A stretch of 64,000 nucleotides of DNA from Candidatus Rubrimentiphilum sp. (GCA_035710515.1 DASTDE010000004.1:124001-188000); one strand, 5' to 3'; counted from the first letter of the stretch, positions 1 to 11,474 are shown. The notes: generated from the sequence alone by a model not told the origin. Translations and numbers: made by a program.

Positions 1-524
1 TGCCGCGGGCCGTACACGCAAAAATAACGCAAAGCTGTCGTTCGCATGCCGTAATAGCGCCGGTACGCATCAGCAAATGCCATTCCAGCCAGCTTGCTCA
101 CGGCGTAAAAGCTCTCCGGGCGCACGTCGCTTTCAGGAGTAGGCAGCAAACTCGAACCTTCGTACAACGCCGATGATTCAGCGTAGATGACTTTTCCGAC
201 TCCGCCCCGCCGCGCCGCCTCAAACACATTAACGGTACCCGTCACGTTGAAATCGCTCGTTTCAACCGGATCGGCTTGGCAATCGGCGATGCAGTTCTTC
301 GCCGCGAGGTGAAACAGGACGTCCGCGCCCTTAACCAGCGGATAGATCTGCGGCGAGCGTATGTCAACGCGGTGAAAGTCAGCCGTGCTGGGTACTTGCT
401 CGCGCACGCCATAAGCAAGGCTGTCGATCGCGATCACCCGGTAGCCCTCATTCAAGAGCCGGTCCGCCAGATTGCTGCCGATGAACCCGGCTGCGCCCGT
501 GACGACGGCCGTCTTACCCGGCAT
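1..524 (-). CDS. NAD-dependent sugar-nucleotide epimerase/dehydratase, C-terminus outside window
   Basis: Only the first 174 residues are visible because the gene runs off the left edge. The product is an extended short-chain dehydrogenase that would act on an NDP-sugar in the cytoplasm. The dinucleotide-binding motif TGAAGFIG lies at residues 9-16, the catalytic serine region AESSALY at about 115-121, and the YxxxK pair at Y140 and K144. The ATG at 524 lies inside the last codons of the upstream GT2 gene (11 bp overlap), so translation is probably coupled. The exact substrate cannot be read from the fragment; a UDP-hexose 4-epimerase-like role is most likely. Confidence 0.85.
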   Translation of the reverse strand, partial: MPGKTAVVTGAAGFIGSNLADRLLNEGYRVIAIDSLAYGVREQVPSTADFHRVDIRSPQIYPLVKGADVLFHLAAKNCIADCQADPVETSDFNVTGTVNVFEAARRGGVGKVIYAESSALYEGSSLLPTPESDVRPESFYAVSKLAGMAFADAYRRYYGMRTTALRYFCVYGPR

Positions 525-1323
525 GAATGAATCCCGAGTCTGCGCCGGCGGGAGCCACGAGATGCGGCTCCTCGCGCTCGAGCGCGCGCGGGGCCTTGCG
601 CATGAAGGCCCATTTCATCCTGGCCAGCTCTTTGAAGTTCCGGATAGTTCCTTTGATCGGATCGTATCGCGTGTCTGCGTCGTTGCTCCAAATGACCGGA
701 AACTCAAGAATGCGGTAGCCGTGCTTGAGGGCGCGAAGAATGATCTCTACGTCAAACATGAACCCATCGGTAATCGCCTCTGAGAACAACTGGCGCGCAA
801 CCTCCCGCTTATACAGTTTGAAGCCGCATTGCGTATCCGCAATGTACCGCGGCACGCCCATGACCGCGTGCACGACTCCCCGGTATACCAGCGACCCCGC
901 TTTGCGATAGAACGGCTGCTCCTTGCGGATGCTTCCGCGCATCCGTCGCGAGCCGTTAGCGATATCGCACATGTCCAGCTCGAGCATTTTTATGCCAATC
1001 GTCGCGATCTCATAGGGAACGCAAAGGCCCGAGTCCGCAAACATGACGATGTCACCGCGGGCTCGCAGCATCCCAAGCGCCAGCGCATGGCCCTTTCCGC
1101 GATTTCGCTCGTAGGACAAGACGAGTAGCTCCGGATGCTCTCTCTCGAAGGATGCCGCAGCTTCCGCGGTGCCATCCGCCGAGCCGTCGTCCACGACGAT
1201 GATTTCGCCGGCGATCGAGTTCTCGCGCAAGAAATCGCTTGCGGCGCGGATGTCCGCGCCGATTTTCGTGGATTCCTTATACGCGGGTATGACGATGCTC
1301 AACCCGATGCGGCCCTGGGTCAT
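514..1323 (-). CDS. GT2 glycosyltransferase, dolichyl-phosphate-glucose synthase type
   Basis: The protein has 269 residues with a GT-A fold. It starts with SIVIPAYKE (9-17), has the nucleotide-binding VDDGSADGT (44-52), and continues as a polyprenyl-phosphate glycosyltransferase that would transfer a sugar to undecaprenyl phosphate on the inner membrane face. The usual DxD metal motif is replaced by FADSG at 95-99, so only one acidic residue remains at that site. It is followed downstream by an epimerase (11 bp overlap) and preceded by a GtrA-type membrane protein 15 bp away. A GtrA plus GtrB-like pair is the classic arrangement for flipping a lipid-linked sugar, so these two probably work together. 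Confidence 0.85.
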   Translation of the reverse strand: MTQGRIGLSIVIPAYKESTKIGADIRAASDFLRENSIAGEIIVVDDGSADGTAEAAASFEREHPELLVLSYERNRGKGHALALGMLRARGDIVMFADSGLCVPYEIATIGIKMLELDMCDIANGSRRMRGSIRKEQPFYRKAGSLVYRGVVHAVMGVPRYIADTQCGFKLYKREVARQLFSEAITDGFMFDVEIILRALKHGYRILEFPVIWSNDADTRYDPIKGTIRNFKELARMKWAFMRKAPRALEREEPHLVAPAGADSGFIHAG

Positions 1324-1338
1324 ATCCTATCCTTCGAA

Positions 1339-1776
1339 CTAGGCCCTGAGAATTCGTTTTATCTGCGCCGAGATGCCGGCCCCGAACGTCAGGTAACGAT
1401 GTCCCAAGAAGCCCAGCGGGACGTTTATCGCGATGGCGAGCAGCTTCGCGAGGAGCGGCGTTAAGCCGAAGACCCGGAAGGCGACCTCGACGACCCCCAA
1501 GCTGATAAGCCACAGAACGAAAGCGACCGCCAAATACGTGCTGAGCTGGCTCCCGACGGTGCGGTCGTGAGAGCGAAAATTCAGATACTTATTTAACGTG
1601 AAGTGCGCCGAAATCGCCAGCCCATACGACAGCGTCACCGCCAGCGCGAGAGCAAGACCCGCGCGCATGAACAATTGAAAGCTGCCGATATCGACGCAGA
1701 AAACGGTTCCGCCGATGGCGAGGTAGCGTGCGAACTGCCAGCGGATGGCCGCACTGTGAAAAGCCGGCTGTAACAT
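1339..1776 (-). CDS. GtrA-like membrane protein
   Basis: The protein has 145 residues with about four hydrophobic helices, the size and layout of the GtrA/DPMS family. The family is thought to move polyprenyl-phosphate-linked sugars across the inner membrane. Family-like signatures are the early FARYLAIGGT segment, the NKYLNF stretch after helix 2 and the GFLGHRYLTF ending. It lies between the HddA-like kinase gene (8 bp upstream) and the GT2 gene (15 bp downstream), consistent with one operon. The sugar carried cannot be deduced from the sequence. Confidence 0.85.
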   Translation of the reverse strand: MLQPAFHSAAIRWQFARYLAIGGTVFCVDIGSFQLFMRAGLALALAVTLSYGLAISAHFTLNKYLNFRSHDRTVGSQLSTYLAVAFVLWLISLGVVEVAFRVFGLTPLLAKLLAIAINVPLGFLGHRYLTFGAGISAQIKRILRA

Positions 1777-1784
1777 TGGCGGAG

Positions 1785-2849
1785 TTAGGCTGGAGCCGGG
1801 GGCGTCTCGGCGCGCCGCCGGTGGAGCGGCACGCTGCTGTTGACGAGCAAGTTGCTCACCACGCGCGACCCCGTGAAATCCATTCCCCAGTCAAGCCTGG
1901 CGAAGCCCTTGCTCGCCATATACTCCGTCAGGACGCGGCCGCCGCGAGGACAGTACAGCATCATGAATCCGCCGCCTCCCGCGCCGGCGACTTTACCGCC
2001 GGTGACGCCGAACTCGCGGCGCACGTGCTCATAAAGCTCTTCCATGGCGTTCACGGTTATCTTTGAAGACATCCGCTTCTTGGCCAGCCAGTGGTCGTGC
2101 ATCAAGTGCCCGAACTTATCGAAATTTCCGGCGCGCATCGCTTTTCCGATCTCTTTACCGATGGCGGCAATCTCGACAAGAGCACTTTCCACCGAGGGCT
2201 TACCGTTCGAAGGCGCGCTAGAGCGCAGCGCCTCGTTTTGCTCCTTCAAGATATCCGTTGTGTCGCGACGCACGTTCGTATAGTACAAGTGCGTTTTCGA
2301 AACGAATTCCGCGAGAAGGTAGGGTGAGAGCTCCAAGCGGGTTGCGGTTACGGTGCCGTCCGGATCGATGACGAGTTCAGTCAATCCGCCGTAGGCTGCC
2401 ATAAATTGGTCTTGCTTCCCAATCGGCTTTTTCAACGTTCCGAGCTCGATCTCGCACGCTTCCTCCGCAAGGTCTTGCGAGGTCGTCGGCATCTGGCAGT
2501 AGGCGCGTAAAGCGTTGAGGAGTCCCACGAGATAGCAGCTCGAGGAGCCAAGGCCGGTTCCAGCCGGCAGGTCGGCCAGCGAAGCGATCTCGATTGCGTC
2601 GGTGACGCCGTGGAACAACAACGCTTCGCGCGCCAGCTCGTGGCGCAAGAGATGCGCGCTGGAGACGGTCTCGCTTTGCGTATAGTGCAAACGCACGAGC
2701 CGGTCTGCGAGCGGGACGTTGAGCGCGACGTACATATACTTGTCGATGCCGGCGGCCAAAATATAGCCGCCGTGCTTTTCGTAAAAGCTCGGCAAGTCGG
2801 TGCCGCCTCCACCCAGGGTAATCCTAAAAGGCGTGCGCGTTACGATCAT
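1785..2849 (-). CDS. hddA: GHMP-family sugar kinase, HddA-like (heptose 7-phosphate kinase)
   Basis: The protein has 354 residues and is a GHMP kinase. It shows the N-terminal RTPFRITLGGGGTD (5-18), the ATP-binding motif PAGTGLGSSS (95-104) and the C-terminal KVAGAGGGGF loop near residue 310. This form with GGGGTD at the start is typical of D-glycero-D-manno-heptose 7-phosphate 1-kinases, which feed GDP-heptose synthesis. Related GHMP enzymes phosphorylate fucose or other sugars at O-1, so the substrate is inferred. It lies 18 bp downstream of a GDP-fucose-synthase-like gene, and the pair resembles part of a 6-deoxy-heptose capsule pathway. No isomerase or nucleotidyltransferase partner is visible here. 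Confidence 0.8.
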   Translation of the reverse strand: MIVTRTPFRITLGGGGTDLPSFYEKHGGYILAAGIDKYMYVALNVPLADRLVRLHYTQSETVSSAHLLRHELAREALLFHGVTDAIEIASLADLPAGTGLGSSSCYLVGLLNALRAYCQMPTTSQDLAEEACEIELGTLKKPIGKQDQFMAAYGGLTELVIDPDGTVTATRLELSPYLLAEFVSKTHLYYTNVRRDTTDILKEQNEALRSSAPSNGKPSVESALVEIAAIGKEIGKAMRAGNFDKFGHLMHDHWLAKKRMSSKITVNAMEELYEHVRREFGVTGGKVAGAGGGGFMMLYCPRGGRVLTEYMASKGFARLDWGMDFTGSRVVSNLLVNSSVPLHRRRAETPPAPA

Positions 2850-2867
2850 GGTGCGCTGAGGTTTTGG

Positions 2868-5415
<2,548 letters not shown>

Positions 5416-5416
5416 G

Positions 5417-7336
5417 CTAGACGGCGACGAGATCGAAGCCGTCGCGATCCACGCTCATCGGCGCGGGTGCGATCTCGGCGGACGTTTTCAATTCCCACGT
5501 CGTCGCGCCGTTCGGAGCCGTATCCAAAAGCCGAAAACCCAGTTTCGCGTAATGATCGCGCACCAAGACGTTTTTTTCAGTCGGCAGGTATCGTCCCACG
5601 AGCTTTTCAATTCCGCGTGCGCGGGCATGCGTCAAAATCTCCCGCAAGACCATTTGCTCGACGCGGCGTCCCAGCACGCGGCAGCTCATGAGCCACGTGT
5701 CGATTTCCCATGCCGACTTTGTGCCGGGCCGGCAGATGACGACGCTGATCATCCCGTTATCACCGAAACTATCTATCAGCCGCACTTGCAGCGTAAACAG
5801 CTTTGGATCGGCCTCGAATACCGCCACGTCGGCCTCTGAGTAGCGGCGAGTCGTGAGATTGAACTGATTCGACTTGTTGATCAGTTGCGCGATCCGGCTC
5901 CGACCGGTCGCATCGAAGGGCCGAAATACGATCTTCATCTCCAACGAAGCTAGGTAGCTATCTATATCTCCAGCCTGGGTTTGCAGGATGACGCGGCGGG
6001 CGTTGTCTTGATAAAAGTCGGCGCGTTTCCGATCCTCTTCCGAGAACGCAATCGTCTCGAAGTATCCGGCCGCCGCCAGCGTGCGGGCGTATAATGCCGG
6101 ATCCTCGGGCAGTTCCGGTACCGCGACCTGCGGAAGCATCTTGCGAACCAGCGCTCGTTCGGCCGGGTTATCGTCGAGAAAGACCATCGACTCTACGCCG
6201 AGCGATAATTCGGTGGCGATGGCTGTGATGTTCGTCGCCTTGTCATTCCAATTTGCCTGAAAGACCGCAATGTGATTTTCGCGCAGCAGCATTTCGGGAT
6301 GCTGTCTAAAGGCCGATCTCGCGATGTCATCGGCATTTTTGGATGAAACCGCAAGCACGATCCCGCGATCCCGCAGATCGAGCGCCGCTCGCTGCACGTC
6401 GAGATAAGCTTCGCCGGTTGCATCGCCCTGGCCGATGACGATTCCCTCAAGGCCATCGTCGCCTATCACGCCGCCCCAAACCGTATTGTCCAAGTCCAGG
6501 ACGAGACACTTGCGGCTCTTGCCGCGAAGGGCGCCGAGTATTCGCCCAACGTGATCCGCGTAAAGCGGCAAGAACTGCGCGTCGAACGCGAATTTGCCGA
6601 TGTTCCACTGCGAGGGGGAATGCCAATTCGCAAGTCCCACGGTTTGCGCGAGTGCAGCAACGTCGAAGAGGAGATCCTGCGTGTCCTTGACGCTCTCGAC
6701 GAGCGCTGCATTAAAGGTTGCTGCTAAGCTGCGCAGCGTGCCGGGCACGGACCGATCCAAGCTTCCGAACGTGCTCTCGGGAAGAGCGGGTAGTGTCTGC
6801 AAGATGCTCAACGCGCCGGCGTGAGTTCGAAACCCGCGGCGCAGCGATTCGAGGAATGCGATGGAGTCCGCCACTCCGGATGAAGCCGCCTGCGGATCGT
6901 GAATTGCGGCGCGCAGAGGCAAACCTCGATGATCGAGCGCAAGCAGCACCGCATCCGGTTTTGCGCGATTAGTCAGCGAGTCTGGAGAGAGCGCTTCCTG
7001 CAGCGTCTGAGCGTAATCGGCTTTCGTGCATTCCAAATCCACGCCGTGTCGAGCCGCGGTTGCAATTAGCGCCGGGACCAGCGGCTCGAGTGTGGCATTT
7101 CCCAGAAGGCCTAGCCTCAAAGGGGCCAGCGGCGCGAGCGACCTGCCCTCGGCGCGCAGCATTTCGATCCTTGCCGCGAGTTGGCGGAGTTGACTTTCGT
7201 CAAGTGCGTAGCCGGCCAAGTGCATGATGGCCTCGCCGGGGCTCGGGCCGGAGTCCACGAGGCCTCGGCAGCGTTGGCGAAAATCGCCCGGTGGCCGCGG
7301 TAGCCACGCAAGGTTCGTGTAGAGGCCTGCGCTCAC
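5417..7336 (-). CDS. FkbH-like HAD-IIIC protein (acyl/glyceryl loading onto ACP)
   Basis: The protein has 639 residues. An N-terminal SGNH-like region (about 70-265) is followed by a HAD phosphatase domain with the nucleophile motif DLDNT at 281-285, a second HAD motif VSSKN, and a VFLDDNPAER motif, then a GNAT-like C-terminus (about 465-605). This is the FkbH architecture. Characterised FkbH enzymes take 1,3-bisphosphoglycerate, remove phosphate and load a glyceryl unit on an acyl carrier protein. The gene overlaps the ACP stop by 4 bp and is followed 1 bp later by the MBOAT gene, so the three are one translational unit. Confidence 0.9.
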   Translation of the reverse strand: MSAGLYTNLAWLPRPPGDFRQRCRGLVDSGPSPGEAIMHLAGYALDESQLRQLAARIEMLRAEGRSLAPLAPLRLGLLGNATLEPLVPALIATAARHGVDLECTKADYAQTLQEALSPDSLTNRAKPDAVLLALDHRGLPLRAAIHDPQAASSGVADSIAFLESLRRGFRTHAGALSILQTLPALPESTFGSLDRSVPGTLRSLAATFNAALVESVKDTQDLLFDVAALAQTVGLANWHSPSQWNIGKFAFDAQFLPLYADHVGRILGALRGKSRKCLVLDLDNTVWGGVIGDDGLEGIVIGQGDATGEAYLDVQRAALDLRDRGIVLAVSSKNADDIARSAFRQHPEMLLRENHIAVFQANWNDKATNITAIATELSLGVESMVFLDDNPAERALVRKMLPQVAVPELPEDPALYARTLAAAGYFETIAFSEEDRKRADFYQDNARRVILQTQAGDIDSYLASLEMKIVFRPFDATGRSRIAQLINKSNQFNLTTRRYSEADVAVFEADPKLFTLQVRLIDSFGDNGMISVVICRPGTKSAWEIDTWLMSCRVLGRRVEQMVLREILTHARARGIEKLVGRYLPTEKNVLVRDHYAKLGFRLLDTAPNGATTWELKTSAEIAPAPMSVDRDGFDLVAV

Positions 7337-7575
7337 GCGACCTTTGAGTTGATCAACGTCGCGAGGTCGCCGACATTCTGTAACGAGGCAATTTGCGAGG
7401 CCGCGAAATTTACACCGAAAGCTTTCTCGACGGCAAAAATCAAACGCAGGTGAGCGAAACTGTCCCAGCCGTCAACTTGGTCGGCGGTGAGATCGGGACG
7501 GGCGACGAGCGAATCGTCATCGAACACGTTCTGCAGTATTTGCGTGAGTTTTTGATAAATCGCGTCCAGGGACAT
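7333..7575 (-). CDS. Acyl carrier protein (module with FkbH and MBOAT)
   Basis: The protein has 80 residues and is a phosphopantetheine carrier. The attachment serine is S39 in GWDSFAH, which matches the carrier consensus. ATG 7575 is selected because the four-helix fold starts there; a longer reading to 7731 adds arginine-rich sequence that is unlikely to be real. It is the first gene of the ACP, FkbH-like and MBOAT unit and overlaps the FkbH-like start by 4 bp. Its start codon lies only 2 bp from the start of the divergent MaoC-SDR gene. It is not an obvious housekeeping AcpP, since the AcpP-type DSLD motif is absent. Confidence 0.88.
   Translation of the reverse strand: MSLDAIYQKLTQILQNVFDDDSLVARPDLTADQVDGWDSFAHLRLIFAVEKAFGVNFAASQIASLQNVGDLATLINSKVA
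7568..7572 (+). promoter_or_regulatory. Ribosome binding site of the MaoC-SDR gene inside the ACP gene
   Basis: AGGGA lies 5 bases before ATG 7578. It is entirely inside the first codons of the oppositely oriented ACP gene, which supports the start at 7578 even though the two start codons almost touch. Confidence 0.5.
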
Positions 7576-7577
7576 CG

Positions 7578-8975
7578 ATGAAAGTTTTCGACGCTTCCGA
7601 CCAAAACCACTTTGCCTCGCTCTCCGGGGACTGTAATCCCATACACACGGATCCGATCCTGGCCCGGCGGACGCAAGCCGGGGATTGCGTAGTACACGGC
7701 GTCCATGCCGTGCTGTGGGCGCTCGATACATTGATCGAACGACGCTTGGTCAAAGAGCCGATAGCCGCGTTGGACGTGCGGTTTCAAAAGTTCCTCTATG
7801 CCGGGGCCGGGGTCGAGATCAACGTTAGGCCTTCGGCGGACGCCTCGCTGCGCATCGAGCTTATATCGGAAGACATCATAACCACCACAATCGATGTTTT
7901 GTATGGAGAGCCGGCCGGCGAAACGCGCGCCGTACGTAATTTTGCGCCGGTGAGCTGCACGAGCCCGCAAGAGCTGGACCTGGAAAACATTGTGGGCGCT
8001 TCCGGCCGCTTGGCTAACGACGGTAGCGATCGCGTCGCGGCCGAATTCCCGCATGTTTCGCGCGCCATCGGTCCGCAGCGGGCTGCGGCAATCACACGGT
8101 TGTCGATGCTCGTAGGGATGGTGTGTCCGGGACTCAATTCCATCTTCAGCTCGTTTTCGATCCGTATGACGTCAGACGCGCCTGAAAGCGATCTTACATT
8201 TGAGGTATTCGGCGTCGACGAGCGCTTTCGCATGGCCGAGATCGCGGTAGCCGGAGCTGGGATCGCGGGAACTGTCGTCGCCTTCGTGCGCCGGCCACCT
8301 GTTCAGCAACCTAGCCTAGAGGAATTGAGACCGCTCGTCGGCGGCGATGAATTCGCCGGCACGACGGCGCTCATCGTCGGTGGTTCACGCGGCCTGGGCG
8401 CCCTGACGGGCAAGCTGATTGCGGCCGGCGGCGGACGCATTGCGCTCACTTATGCAACCGGGGAATCCGATGCGTTGGCGATCGCACAGGAAATCGGAAC
8501 CGAATCGAGTCGCGTTCTTCCTTACGATGCACGCAAGGATGCCCAAGCGCAAATTGCTCGATTGGAGTGGAAGGTCGACCAGATCTACTATTTTGCGACG
8601 ACGCCTATTTTTCGACAAAAGACCCGATCGTACTCACCAGCGCGCTTCTCCGAGTTCTGTGAAATATACATCGACGGCTTCGCGGATCTTTGCTCGGCGC
8701 TCCGGGCTAACGGCAATACTCCGCTGCGCGCCTTCTATCCATCGTCCATTGCGGTGAAAACAAGGCCTCGCGATCTCACCGAATACGCCATGGCAAAGGC
8801 TGGGGGTGAAATCTTGTGCGCCGACATGAACCGGTTTGTGCGCGACCTTCGCGTCTTGGTAAGGCGGCTGCCCCGTCTGCTGACCGATCAGACAGCGACG
8901 GTCATGCCGAGCGAAACTGCGGATGCCGTCGAAACGATGCTGCCGATCGTGCGCGAGATGCACGGTCCGTTCTAA
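7578..8975 (+). CDS. MaoC-like hydratase fused to short-chain dehydrogenase
   Basis: The protein has 465 residues. The N-terminal hot-dog domain (1-120) has the hydratase motif GDCNPIHTDP and the HGVHAV segment. A second hot-dog-like part covers about 125-265. The C-terminal SDR domain (about 275-460) has GGSRGLG, a catalytic serine in YPSSIAV and the pair Y and K in YAMAKAG. Known MaoC domains hydrate or dehydrate acyl-CoA or acyl-ACP, and SDR ketoreductases reduce 3-ketoacyl groups, so one chain could make or adjust a hydroxyacyl group. It diverges from the ACP/FkbH/MBOAT unit and converges on the SGNH gene with a 4 bp stop overlap. The substrate is inferred only. Confidence 0.85.
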   Translation: MKVFDASDQNHFASLSGDCNPIHTDPILARRTQAGDCVVHGVHAVLWALDTLIERRLVKEPIAALDVRFQKFLYAGAGVEINVRPSADASLRIELISEDIITTTIDVLYGEPAGETRAVRNFAPVSCTSPQELDLENIVGASGRLANDGSDRVAAEFPHVSRAIGPQRAAAITRLSMLVGMVCPGLNSIFSSFSIRMTSDAPESDLTFEVFGVDERFRMAEIAVAGAGIAGTVVAFVRRPPVQQPSLEELRPLVGGDEFAGTTALIVGGSRGLGALTGKLIAAGGGRIALTYATGESDALAIAQEIGTESSRVLPYDARKDAQAQIARLEWKVDQIYYFATTPIFRQKTRSYSPARFSEFCEIYIDGFADLCSALRANGNTPLRAFYPSSIAVKTRPRDLTEYAMAKAGGEILCADMNRFVRDLRVLVRRLPRLLTDQTATVMPSETADAVETMLPIVREMHGPF

Positions 8976-9928
8976 CGGGGCAATTCCCTTCCAAGAATCT
9001 GGGCGAGCCGAATTTGCGCGGTCGCTCTCAAGTGGGCATAGTCATAGAAATCCTTTCCGGAAAACGCCCGATCGAGATTCAGAACGCGCGCGCCGTGCCG
9101 CTCGAGCATTCGTTGCAAAAAGCGCAGGTTCTCGCCGTACTCCGGCCCATCTATATAGCTGTGCAACAGCGTGTGGTTCGTGGGCGTCATGAATGCAACG
9201 ATTGGGATGCGAGCTCTGCGCAGTGCGTCGACCGTTTTTTCCAGGTAGCGTACTCCTACGTTTCCATCCGTGAGCGGAGTCAGATCGTACTCTCCCTCAA
9301 ACAAATCCGCGGTCGGATGCCTCACCGGGAGCGTGTCTGGGACCGGCTGGAGCATCTCGCGGAGGTCGGCGCGCATCGCGTAGAGCACCGAGAGTGCCGA
9401 CGCCACGCGACCGAGACGTATTTCCAACGAGTTGTCTTGTGCGGGCGGAATCAGCAGTTTTCGATCTGCACTTGAGAGCAAGGGAGACGCAAGATCGGCA
9501 ACAGCTGGATGCAACCTCGAATAGGCGTTGTTGACTGGATTCAGAACCCGCTGATCGATTTCGAGGACGACGAGCTTGGGGCGGACTCCGTAACGCAACA
9601 GAAGGTTCGCCAACGCGTAATAATTTGGGGGACTGCTAGCCTTGAACGAGAGATTCCGGCAGCGGCAACCTTGCGACGCCAATATCGATATCGCATTCTG
9701 ATTCGCCTTCAGGTAAAACCCCCACAGGACCGAGTCGCCCAGAAAGACTACCTGTGGCGGTGAAGCCGCCATGCTTTCCAATTCGCGCTGCAAATAGGCT
9801 GCAGAGAAATCTGTCGTCATCCGATCGAGATGCGGAAAATACTTCCACATGACGATATTTTGCATTACCACAAGCGCGATAACGACGCCGAACACGGTAG
9901 CAACGGTGCCGATCAACTGTCGTCGCAT
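8972..9928 (-). CDS. SGNH-family membrane-anchored hydrolase/acyltransferase (DltD/AlgX-like role)
   Basis: The protein has 318 residues with one N-terminal membrane anchor (about 5-26) and an extracytoplasmic SGNH fold. Block I is GDSV with nucleophile S66, and the C-terminal DYAH places D296 and H299 as the rest of the triad. Anchored SGNH proteins such as DltD, AlgX or PatB move or remove acyl groups on surface glycans. Its ATG shares one base with the stop of the ABC ATPase gene, which ties it to the exporter operon. Its 3' end meets the MaoC-SDR gene and lies near the MBOAT module, its likely partner. The direction of the reaction, transfer or hydrolysis, is not known. Confidence 0.8.
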   Translation of the reverse strand: MRRQLIGTVATVFGVVIALVVMQNIVMWKYFPHLDRMTTDFSAAYLQRELESMAASPPQVVFLGDSVLWGFYLKANQNAISILASQGCRCRNLSFKASSPPNYYALANLLLRYGVRPKLVVLEIDQRVLNPVNNAYSRLHPAVADLASPLLSSADRKLLIPPAQDNSLEIRLGRVASALSVLYAMRADLREMLQPVPDTLPVRHPTADLFEGEYDLTPLTDGNVGVRYLEKTVDALRRARIPIVAFMTPTNHTLLHSYIDGPEYGENLRFLQRMLERHGARVLNLDRAFSGKDFYDYAHLRATAQIRLAQILGRELPR

Positions 9929-10695
9929 TATGCCGGCGACTCTAACGGAAGGTTGATCGCGTCCAAATAAAAGCGGATGGCCGTGCGAGGCACCCCGTCG
10001 AATGCGATGCGCCCCCGGTCAATACACAGCACGCGATCGCAGGACTGTTCGATGAACGCCAAGTCATGCGAAACGACCATGACGGTGGTTTGGCCGTGCC
10101 AAAAACGGTCCAGCCGCTCCTTGCATTTGCGCCTGAACTGCTCATCGCCGATCGCCAGCACTTCGTCCAGCAGCAGAATGTCGGGATCGACGTCCGTCGC
10201 GATTGCGAAACCCAGCCGGGCCGTCATGCCCGATGACAGCGTCTTAACTGGGGCCCACCTATATTGCTGCAGCTCGGCAAACTCCAGAATCTCCTCGATC
10301 CGCCCCGCCATGCGCGCTCGCGGATAGCCAAGCAGCACACCATACAGCACGACGTTGTCCTGAACGCTGAGTTCGGGATCGAAGCCGGCCCCTAGCTCGA
10401 CCAGCGGTGCAAGCAGGCCGCAAGTCTGGACCGATCCGGCGGTAGGCGTCAAAATTCCGGCGATGAGCTTGAGCAGCGTGGATTTTCCGGAACCGTTCGC
10501 GCCGATCACGCCGACGCGTTCTCCGGAAACCGTGGCAACGTTCACGTCCCGCAGGACGAGCCGGCGCCCCGGCGGGCGATAGCGTCCTCGCGCGAGCGCC
10601 AGCACCGTCCGTTTGAGATCGTGCGAGAACTCGTTTTGTACCGGCCGGGCGAGGCTGACCCCGGTCATCCGTATCGTTTCGTCGCGTTCTTTCAT
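9928..10695 (-). CDS. ABC transporter ATP-binding protein, polysaccharide export (Wzt/KpsT-like), exporter 1
   Basis: The protein has 255 residues and is an export-type ABC ATPase. It has Walker A GANGSGKST, a signature-region variant KTLSSGMTARL and Walker B DILLLDE followed by a switch histidine in VVSHD. It would power transport of a lipid-linked glycan across the inner membrane. ATG 10695 overlaps the permease stop by one base, so the much longer upstream reading is rejected. There is no C-terminal carbohydrate-binding domain of the kind found in the O9a-type Wzt, so recognition of a modified glycan end would have to happen elsewhere. Confidence 0.92.
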   Translation of the reverse strand: MKERDETIRMTGVSLARPVQNEFSHDLKRTVLALARGRYRPPGRRLVLRDVNVATVSGERVGVIGANGSGKSTLLKLIAGILTPTAGSVQTCGLLAPLVELGAGFDPELSVQDNVVLYGVLLGYPRARMAGRIEEILEFAELQQYRWAPVKTLSSGMTARLGFAIATDVDPDILLLDEVLAIGDEQFRRKCKERLDRFWHGQTTVMVVSHDLAFIEQSCDRVLCIDRGRIAFDGVPRTAIRFYLDAINLPLESPA

Positions 10696-11474
10696 TATAA
10701 GTAATCCATGAAACGCGGGCTCAACCGCCGGAACACGATCCATCCCACGGCGGCCAGCACGATTGCGGCACACAGCGGTTCCAGTAGCCCGAACGCGGTC
10801 GGCGGGCGGTTCAGGAAGGAAAGGCCGCGGATCGTCTCCACGATCTGCGTCAGCGGATTCCACTCGATAAACGTGCGAAAGCGCGGCGCCACGATGGCCA
10901 GCGGATAGAAGATCGGGGTGGCCACCCACGTCACAAAAATAATCAAATCGTAGACGTACGGGATGTCCCGGAAAAAGACGTAGAGCGTCGCGACGACGTA
11001 ACCGGCTCCCGCCGCGAGCAAGACCAGAGACGCCAACGGGACGATGAGCGCGACGGCGTACAGCACGTTGTGCGTAATCACCAGCGTGATAACAACCAGG
11101 AACGGCACGGCGCCGCAAACCAGCTGCACGCACGTCGAGAGGAGTTGCGCCGTGGGGTAGGAGCTGAACGGCGCCCGGACCTTGTTGATAAGGCCGCTGC
11201 TGCTCACCACGGAATGCAGCATCGAGATCGTCGCCGTCGCAAAAAAACCGTTGACAGCCAGTCCAACGAAAACCGCGAGCATGTAGTAAAGCGTCGAGCC
11301 GCGGTAATACGCGGCGAACGCGTGCCCGAAGACCGCCGTGTAGACCAGCGTCATGATGAGCGGATTGAACAGCGACCATGCGACTCCAAATGCCGAACCA
11401 CGGTAGCGCGTCTTGACGTTGCGCGCCGTCAGGACCGCAACGACGTCGCTGTAACGCTGAAATTGCGGGTTCAA
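10695..11474 (-). CDS. ABC-2 type polysaccharide export permease (Wzm/KpsM-like), exporter 1
   Basis: The protein has 259 residues, with an amphipathic N-terminus ([19 protein letters not shown]) and six membrane helices, as in Wzm/KpsM permeases. The TTG at 11474 is chosen because it overlaps the cysNC stop by 4 bp (TTGA) and gives the usual family start [14 protein letters not shown]; the ATG-like alternatives extend into unrelated sequence. The gene follows cysNC directly and precedes its ATPase partner with a 1 bp overlap. The coupling suggests that a sulfated glycan is the exported substrate. Confidence 0.9.
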   Translation of the reverse strand: MNPQFQRYSDVVAVLTARNVKTRYRGSAFGVAWSLFNPLIMTLVYTAVFGHAFAAYYRGSTLYYMLAVFVGLAVNGFFATATISMLHSVVSSSGLINKVRAPFSSYPTAQLLSTCVQLVCGAVPFLVVITLVITHNVLYAVALIVPLASLVLLAAGAGYVVATLYVFFRDIPYVYDLIIFVTWVATPIFYPLAIVAPRFRTFIEWNPLTQIVETIRGLSFLNRPPTAFGLLEPLCAAIVLAAVGWIVFRRLSPRFMDYL

